The notes under the pieces: generated by a model
Told to the model about the DNA's origin: nothing
The model's database searches: none
Seen by the model: the letters and a program-made list of their open reading frames with translations, nothing else
Program-made: the position numbers and the translations under genes
Shown: positions 29,685 through 41,000 of the stretch, in pieces
How the letters are laid out: every line of letters starts with the position of its first letter
Numbering within the stretch: the first letter of the stretch is position 1
Source of the DNA: Pyrrhoderma lamaoense
Lineage: Eukaryota; Basidiomycota; Agaricomycetes; Hymenochaetales; Hymenochaetaceae
Assembly (NCBI GenBank): GCA_002794735.1
Contig: NBAZ01000002.1
Coordinates: forward strand, 1,550,001-1,614,000
DNA: 64,000 bases
Reading direction: 5' to 3'

Positions 29685-31470
29685 CTATTCCGAACTCTTT
29701 TCATTGTTTCCTTCGTTTTCGTAACCTTCTACTTTCATATCATTAAGGCCCAGTTCTTCATTTTGCTCCCATGTTCTATCGAACCATTCAATAGTCATGT
29801 TTGGGTCGGGATCTGGTGCATAAAGATTCTGCAAATACGAGTTAGCTAACGGATCCTCGAGTATAACCGTGTACGGCCGTTCTACTGCTATCGCCTGTAA
29901 GGGGGAAGGTCAATCAAAGGAATAGGAAACAGACTGAAAATAGACAAACAGATTTCAGGTCAGCTAAAAACTTCTCGAATTTCTTTCTGTCTTCCGTAAC
30001 GGAATCACCCGTTGCAAACACCTTCTCAGATAATTCATCGTAAATCTGGTTTAAAAGGCCCTCAAGCGTAGTAAAACGACCACCGAGTGTTCCAGGGTTG
30101 AGAACGAGATCGATCTCGGGTATCTGCATGCCACAAGACTCACTCTATGATATAAATTGTTACTTCAGTCGTTTATTTATAACGACATATCTAATTACCT
30201 TCAGAATGTCGCGTGAAAGATCTTCCTGGTCCACTACTTTCAGTGTAATTCGTTTTCCTTTCTCTGAAATTGCACTTCCAGACTTTACTTCGTTATCTCG
30301 ATATCCGCACTTATCACAATTTGTAGACATGATAAGAATATCCTTCATAGATTGGAAGATCAGAAACACTGTGATAACGAGAGTAATTGAATTGATGTTT
30401 ACCTTGAAATATGGGATGGAAACTTTTTTCATCATAGTATCAAGTGGGGCTGCGCAACTTGAACAAGTTCCAGGGAAAACGTAGATTTCTTCGTTCGCCC
30501 CTTCTACGTCACCCTCTGTACTTTGTGATGTTGTCACCTGCTCTGCAGATTCGATACGCGTTGCCTCAGTTGAAGATGGTTCGTCAGGTACAGTTAGTCC
30601 AAGGTCAATATTTTGCTGCCGAGTACGAGTGTATGTTCGTAAGTTCCATTTAGGGTCTGCTATCGATCCCAAAAACTCGATGAAGGAGTTACCAGAAGGG
30701 TCATCAAGCTTTATTGTAAGTGGTTGCATTGGTAAATCTTTCGCTGAGGCCTTATTGGGTTTTATCTCTCCACTTGTTGCTTGTGATGTATCTTCGTTGC
30801 TGTCGTCTTCTTCGTTCCCAAGTATCGCATTGATTGTGTCAATGATACTCTGAATCTTTTTATATGCTTCTTCAGCTTGTATGCGTCGAAGTGGCTGGTC
30901 CGCTCCGAGATCAGTAGCAATATCTCGCAAAAGTCCCTCCACAGTCGTGAGCTGTCCCTTCCCAGGAGGAATGGTCAACTCTAATTCCGGTATAACTACC
31001 GTACAGGTTCCCGACTTGACAAGCTGTCGGTCTAGGTCAGATCTGTCGAGGATACGAACAGTATACATAGTTCCATGTTCTGCGAGATAGTAGGGTTATA
31101 AGCCAGAGAATGATTACAAAAGTGATCGTGGCTCACCTCTTATGATACCAGCCGACTGAACCTCGTTATTCTGCCAACCACAATGTTCGCATTGGAAAGA
31201 CATGACAATAATTTCACGGAAGTATGGTATGGACGTTAAAAGAAGACGTGTAATCCCCTATATGGTTAAATAGATTTAGTTTATAGATAGAGTAGCAAGG
31301 GTAATTTCTCAACGTACGCTTTCGCCGCAATTCATACACAAGGATTCAATCTGTTGTACAGGTTGCTCGTCCTCGACATTCGTAGTGTTCTCCTTGGGGT
31401 TTTCTGAGATTTTATCAGCATTTTCCACTACTTCCCCAATCTTTGGGAAGAATTTATTCTCTTTGCTCAT
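29685..31470 (-). CDS. ZPR1: Zinc-finger protein ZPR1
   Basis: Conserved eukaryotic ZPR1, known as a chaperone-like partner of eEF1A. The start at 31470 ([17 protein letters not shown]) leads to the first C4 finger (LCMNCGES ... [14 protein letters not shown]) and the first ZPR1 domain ([29 protein letters not shown]). After an acidic linker comes the second C4 finger ([10 protein letters not shown] ... [16 protein letters not shown]) and the second domain, with [19 protein letters not shown]. It ends with an acidic tail at TAG 29685. Both zinc fingers are complete. Introns are about 50-70 nt. Confidence 0.94.
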
Positions 31471-31723
31471 TACGAAGAAGGGTATAGCTTATTGATCAGT
31501 AGGATACTTGAGCAGAATAAATGCATACAGCCAAAATACTTATATAATTCACGTGAGTAACCAAAAAAAAGATTCTAGTGTGATTATACATTACGTCATT
31601 TGTAGACAACGGCCAGAAAATACTAGAATAGAACAATAATAAACTCATTATAATAATAGGCATATTATGAGTTAGTTGATATTTTATACAAGCAGATAGC
31701 ACGTGTGTATATAATATATAGCT

Positions 31724-33223
31724 TCAACAATACGGAACTACGAATACTGATAAACTAAAATTAGAGGAGAAAGTGCGACGAGTCGTTTCTGCCTCAGGCT
31801 AGAGATGATGAGTCAGTGGCTTATCATCACGACAAAACAAAGAACGTACTTTCCATATCCATATGTATTCGTCCTGCGTAGGTGGTTGGATTCGGTTTGG
31901 TTCAGTAGCATTATCATTATTAGCACTTTCTTTATCAGCGTCCCCTGTTGTCAATAGACTTTCACCCCGGTTATTGAGTGCTTGCCCATCCGTTTCAGAG
32001 AATTCCCCTCATTTGTGGAAGCAATCTCAAGTGCACGAGCGGGTTGTCCTAAAGCATATACAGCAGGTATACCCTTTTTCATCCATCTTAGCTTTAGAGT
32101 AAATCGTGGACCGATTTCTTGCAAAGCAGTTTTTTCCGTAGAGCGAAAGGCATACCTTCAAGTCAGACTATAAGCTGAATGTAGAGTAGATTTTTGAAAA
32201 AAAAATTGAACGCACCTATGTCTACGAAAGAAAAGAAAGTCTCTTTGATTGTGAAGGGTAACAACCTGTCGTCCCTGAAATTCAGGTAAGGGAGGGAAAA
32301 GTGTTTGAAACATTCTCCCGACGGTGTGTCCTAGTCGAGTGATAAAATTATTCAAGACAAGTTCCGGATAGTGAGAGGTAGCACGAGCATGTCCCTATGA
32401 CCCTTTAAAACGAATCCGAATGCTAGAGAAATGAGGCAAACTTACAATGATTTGTTTTGACAAGGTTACAGACGAAAGCTTGAAGTAAGCTGAAGGCCCA
32501 TGAGGAAGATGTATTAGGGTGATAGCATCTGCAGTGCAATATATTCAGTATCTGGCGTTTCCATCGATGAAAATGAGCCTACTTGGCTTTTTCATATCCT
32601 CATTTACTACGATCATATTCGAGTAACCTCTCCCTGAAGCCCATGATGCTATATTCCCCATCTCAAAGTGTTTCCCCTTCTTTCTCCTTATGAATTCGGC
32701 CCCGGGGACAACATTAACGAGTTCATCACAGAATTCATATGTCGCTTTGGTCGCCTTGGTAGACGTTGTGATGAGTACTTTAGGCGCTGTAGACGCATCG
32801 GTATTTAAGGCAGCATCGAAGTAGCTAGCGAAGGAGTCCAATGAGATATCAACTAGTGATTCATTGGGTATAGTAGATGAGGAACTGGTAGCTTGATTTG
32901 ATGGCCCCTCTTCCACCGAAGTTTCAGTTTGCAGTCGAGGAACCGAAGTTAGGAACGATGGGTCATATTCTCGAGTATTATCCAAAGTTTTTGGCACATT
33001 TTCTGCTAATCGTTTCTAGAAGTGCACTTATAAGAGTACTGTACGGAGATGCTGTAGAACCCAGACATACTTTCTTTGCCATAGGATCATTAACCTCGAT
33101 TTTTGCTCTAGCAAGTCGCTTCTGAAGTTTTTCTTGTTGCTTCTTCTTCTTTGTTTTACGAGATATTTCATCTCTTTTAACTTTATTTTTTATTGCTGAG
33201 GCTTCGAAACGAGTAGGTGGCAT
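31724..33223 (-). CDS. RPF1: Ribosome production factor 1 (Brix domain)
   Basis: Nucleolar Brix-domain protein needed for 60S subunit assembly. The N-terminus ([19 protein letters not shown], Lys-rich) starts at 33223. A splice at about 33033 joins AKK to [18 protein letters not shown]. The Brix core includes [38 protein letters not shown] and [19 protein letters not shown], then [16 protein letters not shown] and [18 protein letters not shown]. Two further introns (65 nt, then about 50 nt) are required to reach EYIWIWK and [15 protein letters not shown], the family's normal end; reading through would stop early. Divergent from the p24 gene across 201 bp. Confidence 0.9.
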
Positions 33224-33424
33224 AATCAAAACTGAATAGACACCAAAAATTACGGTCTAAGGATTTTAGATATTAGATGAAAATTCTCATAATAGCATTC
33301 ATTCCGTTAGGTACTTTCAATGAGGAAATAGCTTCCCACGTGATCTTCGACGTATACACTTACACGTCGGAAATGGTTATGGTATGCACCTTATGATACC
33401 TTCGACTCACCAAAAACAGATAAA

Positions 33425-34261
33425 ATGGTCATGACTCCCAATTTCTTAAGACCCCTGTTCATTTTATTTTTCATCTTCACGACTGCATCAAACGCCCTCC
33501 ATTTTTATCTGGATGCTAACGAGCGTAGATGTTTTGTAGAAGAGCTTCCCACAGACACTGTTGTGGAAGGTGTGTTTCTATCTCAAGTTCACAAGTAATA
33601 AAGCTGTAATATTCTTCTTCTTGTGGTACTACTTTAGGACACTACCGAGCTCTTGAATGGAGTGAACAGCAACAGAAATATATAGAAAACACCAACCTTG
33701 GGATCCAGGTTGAAGTAGACGTTCGTTAATTATTACTAGTGTTCTACACCTTTACAGTTTATTGACTTAATGTTACCACTTAGGAAATGGAATCTGGACA
33801 TTCCGTTGTTCGTACTCGTGGACCATTTGACGGCAAATTTACATTCACTGCTCATGAAGCTGGCGATCATTCAATCTGTCTGGCTGCGGCATCTTCCTCG
33901 TCCTCAAATACACACATCAAGCTCTATCTTGATATAGTCGTTGGTTCCACTAAACCAAATGTTGAACAAGACCGGTCTCATATCTCAAACCTTGCTGCCA
34001 AAATCCGCGACCTCAATAGCAAATTGGATGATATACGCCGGGAGCAACAATATCAACGTGAACGCGAGGCAAACTACCGTGACTTGAGTGAAGCAACCAA
34101 TTCCCGTGCAGTGTGGTATAGTGTCTTACAGATTGGAGTCTTGGTTGTTACATGTGCTTGGCAGCTCAGGCATCTTAGGGTTAGTAGTATTATCCACTAG
34201 GTATATTGTAAGTTACTGAATTCTGCTCCAGAACTTTTTTGATGATAGGAAGGCAAGATAG
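33425..34261 (+). CDS. p24/emp24 family cargo receptor
   Basis: COPII/COPI vesicle cargo receptor of the early secretory pathway. The start ATG at 33425 (context AAAATGG) leads into a signal peptide, then the GOLD domain starting LHFYLDANERRCFVEELP. Exons splice at about 33570/33637 and 33700/33784, with FDGKFTFTAHEAGDHSICL, a coiled coil (RDLNSKLDDIRREQQYQRERE) and a single TM (VWYSVLQIGVLVVTCAW). The obvious ORF stops at 34198 with an atypical tail. A 52-nt intron (34180-34231) instead joins LRHLR to NFFDDRKAR, giving the family's FF plus basic COPI-binding tail and a stop at 34259-34261. Confidence 0.9.
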
Positions 34262-34371
34262 TCTCCTGGACTTTCACTTCTACTAGCATACCATCAATGT
34301 AATCGTATTTCAAAATTATATTTTATTTGGACGATTGATCGTCTGTAATGCCTACTGTAGTCAGCTGAACT

Positions 34372-35778
34372 TCAACAAAACTTTCTTCCAAACTTTCCAT
34401 TTCCTTCAGTGAGTTCCCGAAGCACAGCCCTAACCTTGAGAGTAGCTTCGTCATCACTAATGGATCCAGGGAGCTCAAGAATCGAGTAAATTGGTTCTTT
34501 CAACTATCAAAAAAATAAATCATCGATTGACAAACTTCTTGCACAAAATTGTTACCTTCCCTGAAACCATCAATGCACGAGCTTGCGCATAAGTTCTTGC
34601 CTTTTCTCCAATCCATTTTCTTGATACCAAGTATTTTGCATAAAGCCATGGGCAGTAAGTCCTTTGAAAATGAAGGCGCTTGTGGGAATTGACATTGGTT
34701 GTTTCGACATCGCGCCATAAGAAACGAGGTGAGCATTTTTCCCTAGAAGACTAACTAAGGAAGCAGTCGTAGGACCCGAAACACAATTAAGAGCTAGACG
34801 AATGCTAGACTTTTGGGTAAGATCCTTAATCTTTGCTCGAATTGTTCGATCGGATAAGCTCTCTAAAGGAAATACATATGTTGCCCCAAGATCTTTGAGT
34901 TGATTCTCAAGAGAAGAGAAATCAGGCCTTAAAAGTTGTGAATCATGCGCAATGTAACCTGTAACTGTCATTTACCTGTCTCTGATAAAGTTAATAGTCT
35001 TCAAGCCCTGGTGATGCGCAATTTGTATCACTGCCTGTCCGACCTTCAGTAGAAAGGTAGAAGATGGTGAGAATCGGCGATTTCATATTTCTAAGGAGCT
35101 ATTTGATATGCAAAAGATTGATTACATACCGCGCTATTTGCCCCGTTCTGAGCTATCCACTCTCCTGGTTGAAGTTGTACAAAGTGATTCAGCATATTGA
35201 ACGCTGTAGGGGGATTTACCTGGTAAACATCAGAAAGGCATAGCTAGAGTAAAGAATTGAGAAATATACAGTCATCGTAGCTCCTTGAACATCGCTAACT
35301 TCTGAGTTCCCGAAGCTCGGGATTTTAATAACGTCTTCTTCTGCAACGGTCTCACTAGTGGACCATGTACCGATTTGAGATTTGACCATAACGACCTTGT
35401 CACCAGGTACTAAAGAGGTAACTCCTTCTCCGACTTCCACAACCTTAGCGAGGCCTTCATTACCAACGACAAAGCATGGCTCTTGACTACTACCTAAACC
35501 CTGTGTTGTAAGATTTATCCGAGGAGATGGTTTAGAAGGGTATACACCCTCTATAACATTGATATCCGAAGGGTTGATGGGCGATAGGACAAACCTTATG
35601 TTGACATGTCCTCTAGGAGGTTTTGTAAGGTCTGGACAGGAAAGAACGCGAACAGAAGATGCTGGAGGCCCATTCGATTTAAAGGCAACGACACGTCTTG
35701 CTAAGGAGCGGATGACGAGAACAACCGATGGTTGAAGTGGACTCTTACACCTCCAGCACTGTTGTAATTACGAATCAT
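34372..35778 (-). CDS. ETR1: Mitochondrial trans-2-enoyl-CoA/ACP reductase (MECR/ETR1 type)
   Basis: NADPH-dependent last step of mitochondrial type II fatty-acid synthesis. The start at 35778 encodes a basic presequence (MIRNYNSAG), spliced to ARRVVAFKSNGPPASSVRV. The medium-chain reductase fold is clear: INPSDINVIEGVYP, FVVGNEGLAKVVEVGEGV, PGDKVVMVKSQIGTW, VQGATMTVNPPTAFNML, then the nucleotide-binding motif GANSAVGQAVIQIAHHQG and LALNCVSGPTTASLVSLLG, and LVSYGAMSKQPMSIPTS. It ends near 34372; the last few residues could differ if another intron exists. Divergent from the next gene by 174 bp. Confidence 0.9.
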
Positions 35779-35952
35779 CACAGACTTAAAATTAAATAAA
35801 AAGTTGCTCACAAGTGACGCTGATAACTCCTCTAGAGTCAAAGTGACATCATATATCGGATTATGTAATACGCACTTAAGATTGTCAGCCACCTATTGTC
35901 AATAATTGTGAATACTCTCAACTTTACCTACCAACTCTGTCTCGACACCGTG

Positions 35953-37412
35953 ATGTCAACCACGACTCTCCACAGACGAACGAAATCTGATTTTATACCC
36001 ACATATCCAAGTGCATATACCCCTCCTGTAAATTTTCCAACTCACGACCTATCGGGTTTACTCTCTCGAATGGCTCATCTTGAAGCAGATCTTAAGGAAG
36101 CAATTCAAAAACGCTCTGTCACAAAAGAAACTGGGTCCCCCGATAACCTGGACCATATAAAAGGAAATCATGCCTTCTTGAAGTCGACTAGAGCTATGCA
36201 CACTATGGCTCTTGCAGAAACGTCCATGGAAGTTGATATAGAAATGATTGATATTCTTCTTTCTCTTCCACTAATGAGAAACATAATTGATGTGGTTAAA
36301 AAAAGCATAGACTCAGAGAACCCTGAGATTCTTCAAAAAAATATTCTTATTGAGCTAAGTACTGCCATTTTTGACTCGAACAGCCCCTGGCACCAGCTAA
36401 AAATTATGACGCATACTCGAAGTCCTGCTATTCTCCGGACTCAAGATCATTATTTTGCGGCTATTGATATTGCACTATCAGCAAGAAAAAACACGCGTAA
36501 CTACAAAAAGCTGGCTAAATTCTGGAAGAATCTAGCTATTGATCAACAGGATTCTTCCACGGATATACCTTTGACTCCCAGCCCATCCGATATCTCTGAC
36601 ACGGGTCTAAATGAGATATTTGATTCTCCAAGAAAAAAGAGATTAGCTGAGCTAGTAGAGGCACGCAGGCTATCACTACCTGAATCCCATATCAGCACAG
36701 ACGGTGGTACCAGCGACGCTGAATCTTCTAGCTCCTCTGCACTCAACTCAGGTCTGTTACAACCAAATATCTATGCCGTTCATCCTATATCAACTACATC
36801 AAAATTTAATCGGGGAAAACAAGGGGCAAAATGTAGTGCTGTACGAAGCTCAAAAGTGGAAGAAACTACAAACCAGGAAGGTGATGTCGTTGATCATCCT
36901 TTGAAAGGAGAAATAGTCATGAAATCCCGCCTCAAACCCAAATCTCCACCATTCACTCGTAGTACAGCTCTGAGAACCTCTTATACCCCAAAACATCTGA
37001 TTTCCTCTTCACTTTCCCGTGACGGTACTCCTAAGAGCAGATCCATATGCATCAATCCACTCTTGAATATGAAAGATCCCCGAACGAGCTGGTTCCCGTA
37101 CGTCCAACGTCGGTACTGCCATCCTCGATAGAATCAAACTTCGCTCCAAAGAAAAATATTCAATGCAGGTCATTGTGCTCCCAGGCCCTAGATAGGGGCT
37201 TAGAGCTAAAATCTCAAAGGATATCTGAAAAGCTCTCGGCAACGTTACACCAAAATGCCGTTTGGCGACCAAATCATAAATTTAGAACTCTGAATTCACA
37301 ACAAGGTCATCGTACTTTAGGTTCTCCCATCAATGAAAGAGCATCTTTAAATCAGAAGTTCGCAAAAACCCCACATGCTCATTGTTCAAGAAACTGTATC
37401 GCAACAATGTGA
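35953..37412 (+). CDS. Unrecognised Ser-rich protein with a C-run frameshift
   Basis: The ATG at 35953 opens a frame (MSTTTLHRRTKSDFIPTYPS) that reads to a stop at 37131. At the C run 37078-37081 a single missing C would move it into the frame that continues DPPNELVPVRPTSVLPSS and runs to TGA 37410-37412, giving about 487 residues. The N-terminal ~200 residues are partly helical, with a coiled-coil-like SRMAHLEADLKEAIQKR and a folded-looking block (MIDILLSLPLMRNIIDVV). The rest is disordered, Ser-, Pro- and Lys-rich, with SPRKKR. No domain is recognised; it is likely a fungal-specific regulatory or scaffold protein. No introns are needed, unlike its neighbours. Confidence 0.6.
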
Positions 37413-37540
37413 GAATATCTTCTAACGTACAAACTAGTTTCTATAAAGCCACACATGAACGTACACCACATAATGAATAGATAATACTGGTGTTTAGAAA
37501 GCATTACAACTAAGGAACACAGATCGATTTCGTCGCAAAA

Positions 37541-40011
37541 TCACAGAGTATATCTATACCCACTCCAATTGTCCCCCTTCTCTCTTTTTGCGTCTTCGAT
37601 GCTATTGTATTTTCCATTCTTGTAGTTCACGCCCAGTCCTGTATCTGTATCATTAAGACCAACAATAATCTCATCTCGGTCCCCTCTTTCTCTTCGCAAG
37701 TTTTCCTTTCGTAATAAAAAGAAAAGCAAAGTGGCTGACACAAATCCGATACCAATATACATCAACACTATACCATGCCCTAGTGTGTACCATGGCTTAT
37801 CACGAGCTCTGTACTGTTGTAGAGTTAACAAATCACACCCAAAAGGTTCACAGGGGTTTCAAAATCTCACCACGACGGAGCTCACAGATCCATTGATGTT
37901 CCCACTAAAACACGTTATTAAGTAGATAGTATTATTCGATGGGGACCTAGTACTCACAAGCTGATTACCATAGCTAGCGTCACACTCCGCTTATATGAAC
38001 CTTCCACATTATTTGACACCCAAGCTCTGAATCAAAAATCAGCCATCAATCTGAGAAACGGAAAAACCTCTGCATACATAATATTCGCTAAATTACAGAT
38101 ATGAGTAAGTTATTTCTTAGCTGTTGTAAAAGCAACTTACGGATTAAAGGATATATCCCACTATTCAGGCGTTAGATGACAGGATATTTCAGTGTAATTT
38201 CGGTAGTGCCAGAACTATACGCTTACCAAGCTGCAAGGTATACACCAAAGTACGAGAGGGCGGGTGATCTCGAGAAAATCAACACCAAGTATCCTGCTCC
38301 AGCTATAAATAACCTTCAGCAAATCTTTATACACTTTCCAGAATCAGAAACAATTTACCAATAACGAAAAAGCACCTTTATAAAATTTGGTTAGCACTGA
38401 ATTGAAATAAATATATTTTTGTACCAACAATGAAAAGATACCGCGTCTGCCTAGTCGATCAGCCATAAAACCAACACCACACGTAAAACAGCAGGCAAGG
38501 ACATAGACAGGGACTGTTAAGAGATTTGCGGGAGTTGCAGTATAACCTAGGAGAAATCCATTAGAATACTTTTCAAGGCAAATATTCATAGTCTCACCGA
38601 GTTGGTTGATAATACTTGGTAAAAATAAGGAGAACTATCAAGGGTTTAAGTGATCAGTCGATGGTTACAGCACCCAACTCACAGCATAGAGAGGACCATC
38701 AGCTCCCACGTAAACGAGCACTGGATATCTTAATGTATCATTTTCTGGTGAGAAGTAGATTTGAGATGCACATACTGCCGATCCAAGTCTTCCAGTCTAA
38801 CCAACTCTGTAGGATATTCTTCCACTTCAGTTCCTCTCCCGCAGCAGAAAACTGATCATCTTGTTGGAGACGACTAATGACGAATGCACGTTCCTTCTCA
38901 GTCAAAAAGCGAGCCGTATCGGGGAAGTCCTGTATGATGAAGTAGGATAGAGCTCCGGCAATAACTGTAGCAAGACCCTCGAGGATGAAGATCCAAGCCC
39001 TATTACAAATAATCAACTTTCCCTAGTATTTATTGATTTCATGTTAAGCTTACCATGCTGGCTTACCACCGACGCCATCCATTTTTGAGATCCCCGCCTA
39101 GATCGGAGTCTATGAGCATTCAAAGGTCATTAATATATCTGATGTTCTCACAGCTAATAGACCGCCGAAGGCACCTGAGGCTGTCGCAGCTGAGAAGAAT
39201 ACCGCTGCACGGATGCCAAATTCGGTCCGACGATACCAACTATACATGTTTGATTTAGGTACTTGTCCTCACACTTTTTTTCAAATTGCTTACCATGATA
39301 AGTAATAATTGACGCCTGGAAACAATCCAGCTTCGAACATTCCTAGCAGCCATCTCATTCCTGTTTAAACCGTTCAATAACCTGGCAAATATTGATCACT
39401 ATTAGATGATTACCGAGAAGACCACCATAGTTATGAACAAGCCCTTGAACCGTCTAAGATATCCAGGCGGATGAGTATCAAGATATCTAACTTGATGACC
39501 AACAGATGACAAACCATCATTACACCCCAGAGTAACATAAGGGTTGATAGCCAAATTGATGGCCTCAAACGTTTAAGGAAAATATTCGATGGGACCTACG
39601 ATGAGTTCCATTTGTTAAATCATCGCGATTATACTTTGGAGATAGGTACTTACTTCGAATATCGCATACGAAATGAAGAATATGGATAGGCATATCAGAT
39701 ACTGGTTATCAGTCAGCCCAAGATGTTGTTCCATATTATACAACTAGCAATCAAACTTTAGCAATCAAACTTATACGGTATCATACAGCAGTGAAGGGTG
39801 TACCTACTTTAGCATTGCCTATACTTGTTCTGTCAAGGAAACTCAAAAGATATAGAAATGATAGCCATGGAATGAGAGCCCAGTCCAGTTTACGGAGAAG
39901 CTTCTTCTCGTCAATGTCAGACGTGTCGACTGTTCTATGTGCGGGGATGGTGGCACTCTCAATATCTTCGACATGCTTTTCAACGGAGGAGCTTTTTTCT
40001 GTTGAAGACAT
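37541..40011 (-). CDS. MFS transporter, anion:cation symporter (allantoate permease-like) family
   Basis: Plasma-membrane major-facilitator carrier. The start at 40011 (MSSTEKSSSVEKHVED) leads through a cytosolic segment to LLRKLDWALIPWLSFLYLLSFLDRTSIGNAKV, the characteristic first helix of the ACS/Dal5-Tna1 family. Later exons include WIFILEGLATVIAGALSYFI and the motif FPDTARFLTEKERAFVISRL, GFMADRLGRRGIFS (conserved MFS loop) and a C-terminal helix (LGHGIVLMYIGIGFVSATLLFFLL) with a charged tail ending at 37541. About a dozen short introns. The substrate is likely a small organic anion such as a vitamin or nitrogen source, but it cannot be told from sequence. Confidence 0.85.
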
Positions 40012-41000
40012 GGTACACGGTCAGATAAAGGAGAAACTGGACCTTAAAGCTTAAAACGTTACTTATATATCGTCTACATTATGTTCCGACGCCGGACTAA
40101 TTTAGAACCAGGGTAGTCAAATGGCAGTCACGGGGACCATAGAATGATGCAGAAATCTTGACCCATCTTTATTTCATCATAGATGCCAAGTGTTCGTGCC
40201 TTATTCTAATGTGGGGTATCTGAATATAATGCTCTTGTTCTGTTGACTTGTATTCTAAGATATTTTGACAGCCTAGATGGAAGTTATTTAGGATAGGCAT
40301 GGCGCTGCACAGAATTCCCCGTCCCACTGTCTCATGAGTTTATCCTTGAAACTTTTTTCATGGCGTAGTACAGATATATACATGTATGTACACATGTGTA
40401 CATTGTACAAAGTGGTAGTCATAATATACATCCAATCCGTAGATAAATCCATAGATGAGGAAGGAAGATAAGAGTGGTAAATCAATAGACGGACGGTTAA
40501 TGTCGGTTAACGAGTTAAACGACCCAGTAAGGTTGTGTGCATCAGTCACGAGTATGGAACCTTTGAAGCGAGTATAAGTGCCGACAACTTCGTGAATCTT
40601 TGCATTTATTCGAAATTGGCTTTGTCTCGGTCTTATACTTGCAATTCATTCTGATAACTGATTATTATCACCACACAAGTTTTTGTATTCGTATGACACT
40701 TTTTTGTTACTTGCTAGACCATGAAGAAAAAACTCAGGTAGTGATATAACAATTACTTCAAGGTTAAGGCTAAGTTGCATGTGACGAGACTACATGACTA
40801 CTTGACGTTGATGTGACTGTGATTTTATATATAATTACACTGTGTTTGTAGACATACTAGTAGTGGATAGTCACGGTAAAGGTGATTGACTAACGCGCTT
40901 CTGAATCATATGTAATCCACAAGCGTCACTTTGATATTGAGATATGGCCGTGGCCTAGATGCCGTAGTGCTTGAATACTGCATATCTACTTACTCACAAC
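40012..41000. other. Intergenic, divergent promoter region
   Basis: About 1 kb between divergent genes. It holds an 18-bp perfect palindrome (40386-40403) and otherwise AT-rich sequence without a credible ORF. Confidence 0.55.
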
